This document shows positions 63,940 to 64,000 of a DNA stretch of 64,000 nucleotides, piece after piece. The stretch is from Crossiella sp. S99.2 (GTDB lineage: Bacteria; Actinomycetota; Actinomycetes; Mycobacteriales; Pseudonocardiaceae). The DNA lies in NCBI RefSeq assembly GCF_023094165.1, contig NZ_JALMDK010000003.1:682001-746000 (forward strand). Reading direction: 5' to 3'. The number at the start of each line of letters is the position of its first letter. Within the stretch, counting starts at the first letter, position 1. Both the position numbers and the translations under genes were made by a program. The notes under the pieces are model-generated. The model saw nothing but the letters and a program-made list of their open reading frames with translations, ran no database searches and was not told where the DNA came from.

Positions 63940-64000
63940 GTCGGGCCCCCTTCTGGTGGAGGGATTTCCGACTCTGATCGTGACCGAGGGCCCGCCCGGT

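Overview
The window is high-GC, densely packed DNA with GTG and TTG starts, ATGA/GTGA stop-start overlaps, AfsR/SARP regulators, a PucR regulator and a single-chain acyl-CoA carboxylase. This points to an actinomycete. The N-acylamino acid racemase looks very close to the Amycolatopsis enzyme, which suggests a Pseudonocardiales-type soil organism; the genus cannot be fixed. I see no integrase, transposase, CRISPR array, prophage or PKS/NRPS genes, so it reads as chromosomal accessory and metabolic DNA.

Layout. (1) 3-8470: three overlapping plus-strand genes for large proteins of unknown function, the first running off the left edge. (2) 8533-11129: an FAD monooxygenase and a transporter, minus strand, with a strong inverted repeat upstream. 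(3) 11483-14579: a MOSC protein, a DgdR-like LysR regulator and dgdA (2,2-dialkylglycine decarboxylase). (4) 14677-15061: four tRNA genes (Arg-ACG, Ser-GCT, Ser-CGA, Arg-CCG) read leftward. (5) 15340-21787: a secreted ricin-type lectin, a SARP regulator, a GlxA-type AraC regulator, a DUF309 protein, a transporter with an odd N-terminus, a winged-helix regulator and an alpha/beta hydrolase. (6) 28941 down to 21800: a five-gene minus-strand operon: SWIM-like zinc protein, unassigned 457-residue protein, VWA protein, MoxR-type AAA+ ATPase, DUF5682 protein. It resembles the E. coli yehLMPQ set.

(7) 44758 down to 29226: an 11-gene minus-strand operon for peptide and D-amino-acid scavenging. It has two serine-hydrolase genes, a Dpp/Opp-type ABC importer (one subunit a permease-ATPase fusion), an M19 dipeptidase, an S9 peptidase fused to a beta-lactamase-fold domain, a GNAT acyltransferase, N-succinylamino acid racemase and a PucR regulator. 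A GTGA-N6-TCAC (Crp/GlxR-like) site lies just upstream of its first gene. (8) 45862-52132: a membrane protein, a 1827-residue single-chain acyl-CoA carboxylase with a 21-bp palindrome upstream, and Ohr. (9) 52334-55944: a SARP-NTPase regulator, then a DUF47-Pit phosphate transport pair. (10) 55920-64000: a YfcH-like SDR protein, a lipoprotein, a DHA2 efflux pump, a secreted SdrD-B-like protein, and a sugar ABC importer (two permeases and a Tat/lipoprotein binding protein, no ATPase in view).

The most promising unknowns are the three-gene module at the left edge, the MoxR/VWA/SWIM/DUF5682 operon with its unassigned member, the S9-hydrolase fusion inside the D-amino-acid operon, and two families of short palindromic repeats. 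One has 31-bp copies at 29111 and 52238; the other is GTCCACWGTGGAC.
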